From: Urophycis tenuis
Taxonomy: Eukaryota > Chordata > Actinopteri > Gadiformes > Phycidae
Direction: 5' to 3'
Assembly (NCBI GenBank): GCA_036785325.1
Contig: JAXIVH010000100.1
Span: forward strand, 461,844 to 525,843
Length of the DNA: 64,000 bases
Positions within the stretch are counted from its first letter, which is position 1. Each line of letters starts with the position of its first letter. Below the pieces are notes generated by a model. The model was given only the letters and a program-made list of their open reading frames with translations. It made no database searches and was not told the origin of the DNA. A program made the translations under genes and the position numbers. Below are positions 62,206 to 64,000 of this stretch, piece by piece.

Positions 62206-62448
62206 TCATTGGTCTCGCACAATGTATTTTAAATTTTAGATATATTTTAAATTGACGAAAGTCATGTGTATAATTCATGGCACAATTCAATAAGTGAAAA
62301 GTACTATTTGTCTTGCGAAGTTGACATAGATTTTGTGAAATAAGGTCCTATGAGGGCAGAAGAGGAGGCTCTCTATAGCGAAGGCATACCTTACATTATC
62401 GCATGGTGAGTCTTTGTTGGTTAATATGACCCATCTGATGTCAGCTCC

Positions 62449-64000
62449 CTAGAAACTCACCATCCTCACTGTAACACTAACCTCCATTCTGACTGTAACA
62501 CTAACCTCCATCCTCACTGTACCACTAACCTCCATCCTGACTGTAACACTAACCTCCATCCTGACTGTAACACTAACCTCCATCCTCACTGTAACACTAA
62601 CCTCCATCCTTACTGTAACACTAACCTCCATCCTCACTGTACCACTAACCTCCATCCTGACTGTAACACTAACCGTCATCCTCACTGTAACACTAACCTC
62701 CATCCTCACTGTACCACTGACCTCCATCCTGACTGTAACACTAACCTCCATCCTTACTGTAACACTAACCTCCATCCTCACTGTACCACTGACCTCCATC
62801 CTGACTGTAACACTAACCTCCATCCTCACTGTAACACTAACCTCCATCCTTACTGTAACACTAACCTCCATCCTCACTGTACCACTAACCTCCATCCTGA
62901 CTGTAACACTAACCTCCATCCTCACTGTAACACTAACCTCCATCCTTACTGTAACACTAACCTCCATCCTCACTGTATCACTAACCTCCATCCTTACTGT
63001 AACACTAACCTCCATCCTGACTGTAACACTAACCTCCATCCTGACTGTAACACTAACCTCCATCCTCACTGTACCACTAACCTCCATCCTGACTGTACCA
63101 CTGACCTCCATCCTGACTGTAACACTAAGCTCCATCCTTACTGTAACACTAACCTCCATCCTCACTGTAACACTAACCTCCATCCTCACTGTACCACTAA
63201 CCTCCATCCTTACTGTAACACTAACCTCCATCCTCACTGTACCACTAACCTCCATCCTTACTGTAACACTAACCTCCATCCTCACTGTACCACTAACCTC
63301 CATCCTTACTGTAACACTAACCTCCATCCTCACTGTACCACTAACCTCCATCCTGACTGTAACACTAACCGTCATCCTCACTGTAACACTAACCTCCATC
63401 CTCACTGTACCACTGACCTCCATCCTGACTGTAACACTAACCTCCATCCTCACTGTACCACTAACCTCCATCCTGACTGTAACTAAACCGTCATCCTCAC
63501 TGTAACATTAACCTCCATCCTGACTGTAACACTAACCTCCATCCTGACTGTAACACTAACCTCCATCCTGACTGTACCACTAACCTCCATCCTGACTGTA
63601 ACACTAAGCTCCATCCTTACTGTAACACTAACCTCCATCCTCACTGTACCACTAACCTCCATCCTGACTGTAACACTAACCGTCATCCTCACTGTAACAC
63701 TAACCTCCATCCTCACTGTACCACTGACCTCCATCCTCACTGTACCACTAACCGTCATCCTCACTGTAACACTAACCTCCATCCTCACTGTACCACTGAC
63801 CTCCATCCTGACTGTAACACTAACCTCCATCCTTACTGTACCACTAACCTCCATCCTGACTGTAACACTAACCTCCATCCTTACTGTAACACTAACCTCC
63901 ATCCTCACTGTACCACTAACCGTCATCCTCACTGTAACACTAACCTCCATCCTCACTGTACCACTGACCTCCATCCTGACTGTAACACTAAGCTCCATCC
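62449..64000 (-). repeat. 24-bp minisatellite running off the right edge
   Basis: About 64 copies of a 24-bp unit, CACTAACCTCCATCCTCACT plus GTAA, varying at CTCACT/CTGACT/CTTACT, GTAAC/GTACC and CCTCC/CGTC. As 24 is a multiple of three, the minus strand reads an eight-residue repeat (RMEVSVTV) for 340 and 171 codons, broken once near 63480. It has no gene-like context. Confidence 0.95.

Noticed and set aside
62449..63998. Minus-strand frames of 340 and 171 codons with an eight-residue repeat
   Set aside because: The 24-bp unit is a multiple of three, so any stop-free frame persists. There is no unique protein sequence, splice site or promoter context.

Overview
The window is vertebrate nuclear DNA, most likely from a teleost fish. 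Its genes are split by GT-AG introns, it contains tRNA-derived SINE copies typical of fish, and its CA/TA microsatellites and minisatellites are unusually dense. I cannot name the species. Six protein-coding loci can be read from the sequence. I rebuilt their exons by hand, and the codon phases agree at every junction.

Layout. (1) 1-8003, minus strand: the 5' part of a LARP1-type RNA-binding protein gene (nine exons visible, La motif included) that runs off the left edge. (2) 10206-11994, plus: a small, divergent DRAP1/NC2-alpha-like histone-fold gene. (3) 13385-20673, minus: a complete nine-exon AHSA1 (Aha1, Hsp90 co-chaperone) gene of 337 residues, tail-to-tail with the DRAP1-like gene. (4) 24826-25683, plus: CDCA4, a SERTA-domain transcriptional regulator with one coding exon, head-to-head with AHSA1. 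(5) 31837-53825, plus: an AHNAK2-type giant scaffold gene. Six small exons encode the MCDCFH start and a PDZ domain, and a 13.9-kb last exon encodes a long tandem-repeat protein (4829 residues in total). (6) 58641-61174, plus: a small LBH-domain gene, probably LBHD2-like. The rest is introns and intergenic DNA filled with tandem repeats, a few SINE and MITE copies, and weakly structured AT-rich sequence.

From general knowledge of the human map, AHSA1, CDCA4, AHNAK2 and LBHD2 all lie on human chromosome 14q, so this block looks like conserved vertebrate synteny. LARP1 and DRAP1 lie elsewhere in human. The genes are not an operon or a pathway; they are independent neighbours.

The most striking object is inside AHNAK2. 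The coding repeat consists of 837-bp (279-residue) units whose marker sequence recurs at exactly 837-bp spacing ten times between about 43.9 and 51.4 kb, preceded by shorter, older-looking modules. Other points worth a second look are the divergent DRAP1 paralogue, UG repeats lying directly against splice sites in LARP1, a 22-bp intronic satellite carrying dozens of CACGTG E-boxes, a telomere-like minisatellite, and one 41-bp minisatellite family present in opposite orientation in two different genes.
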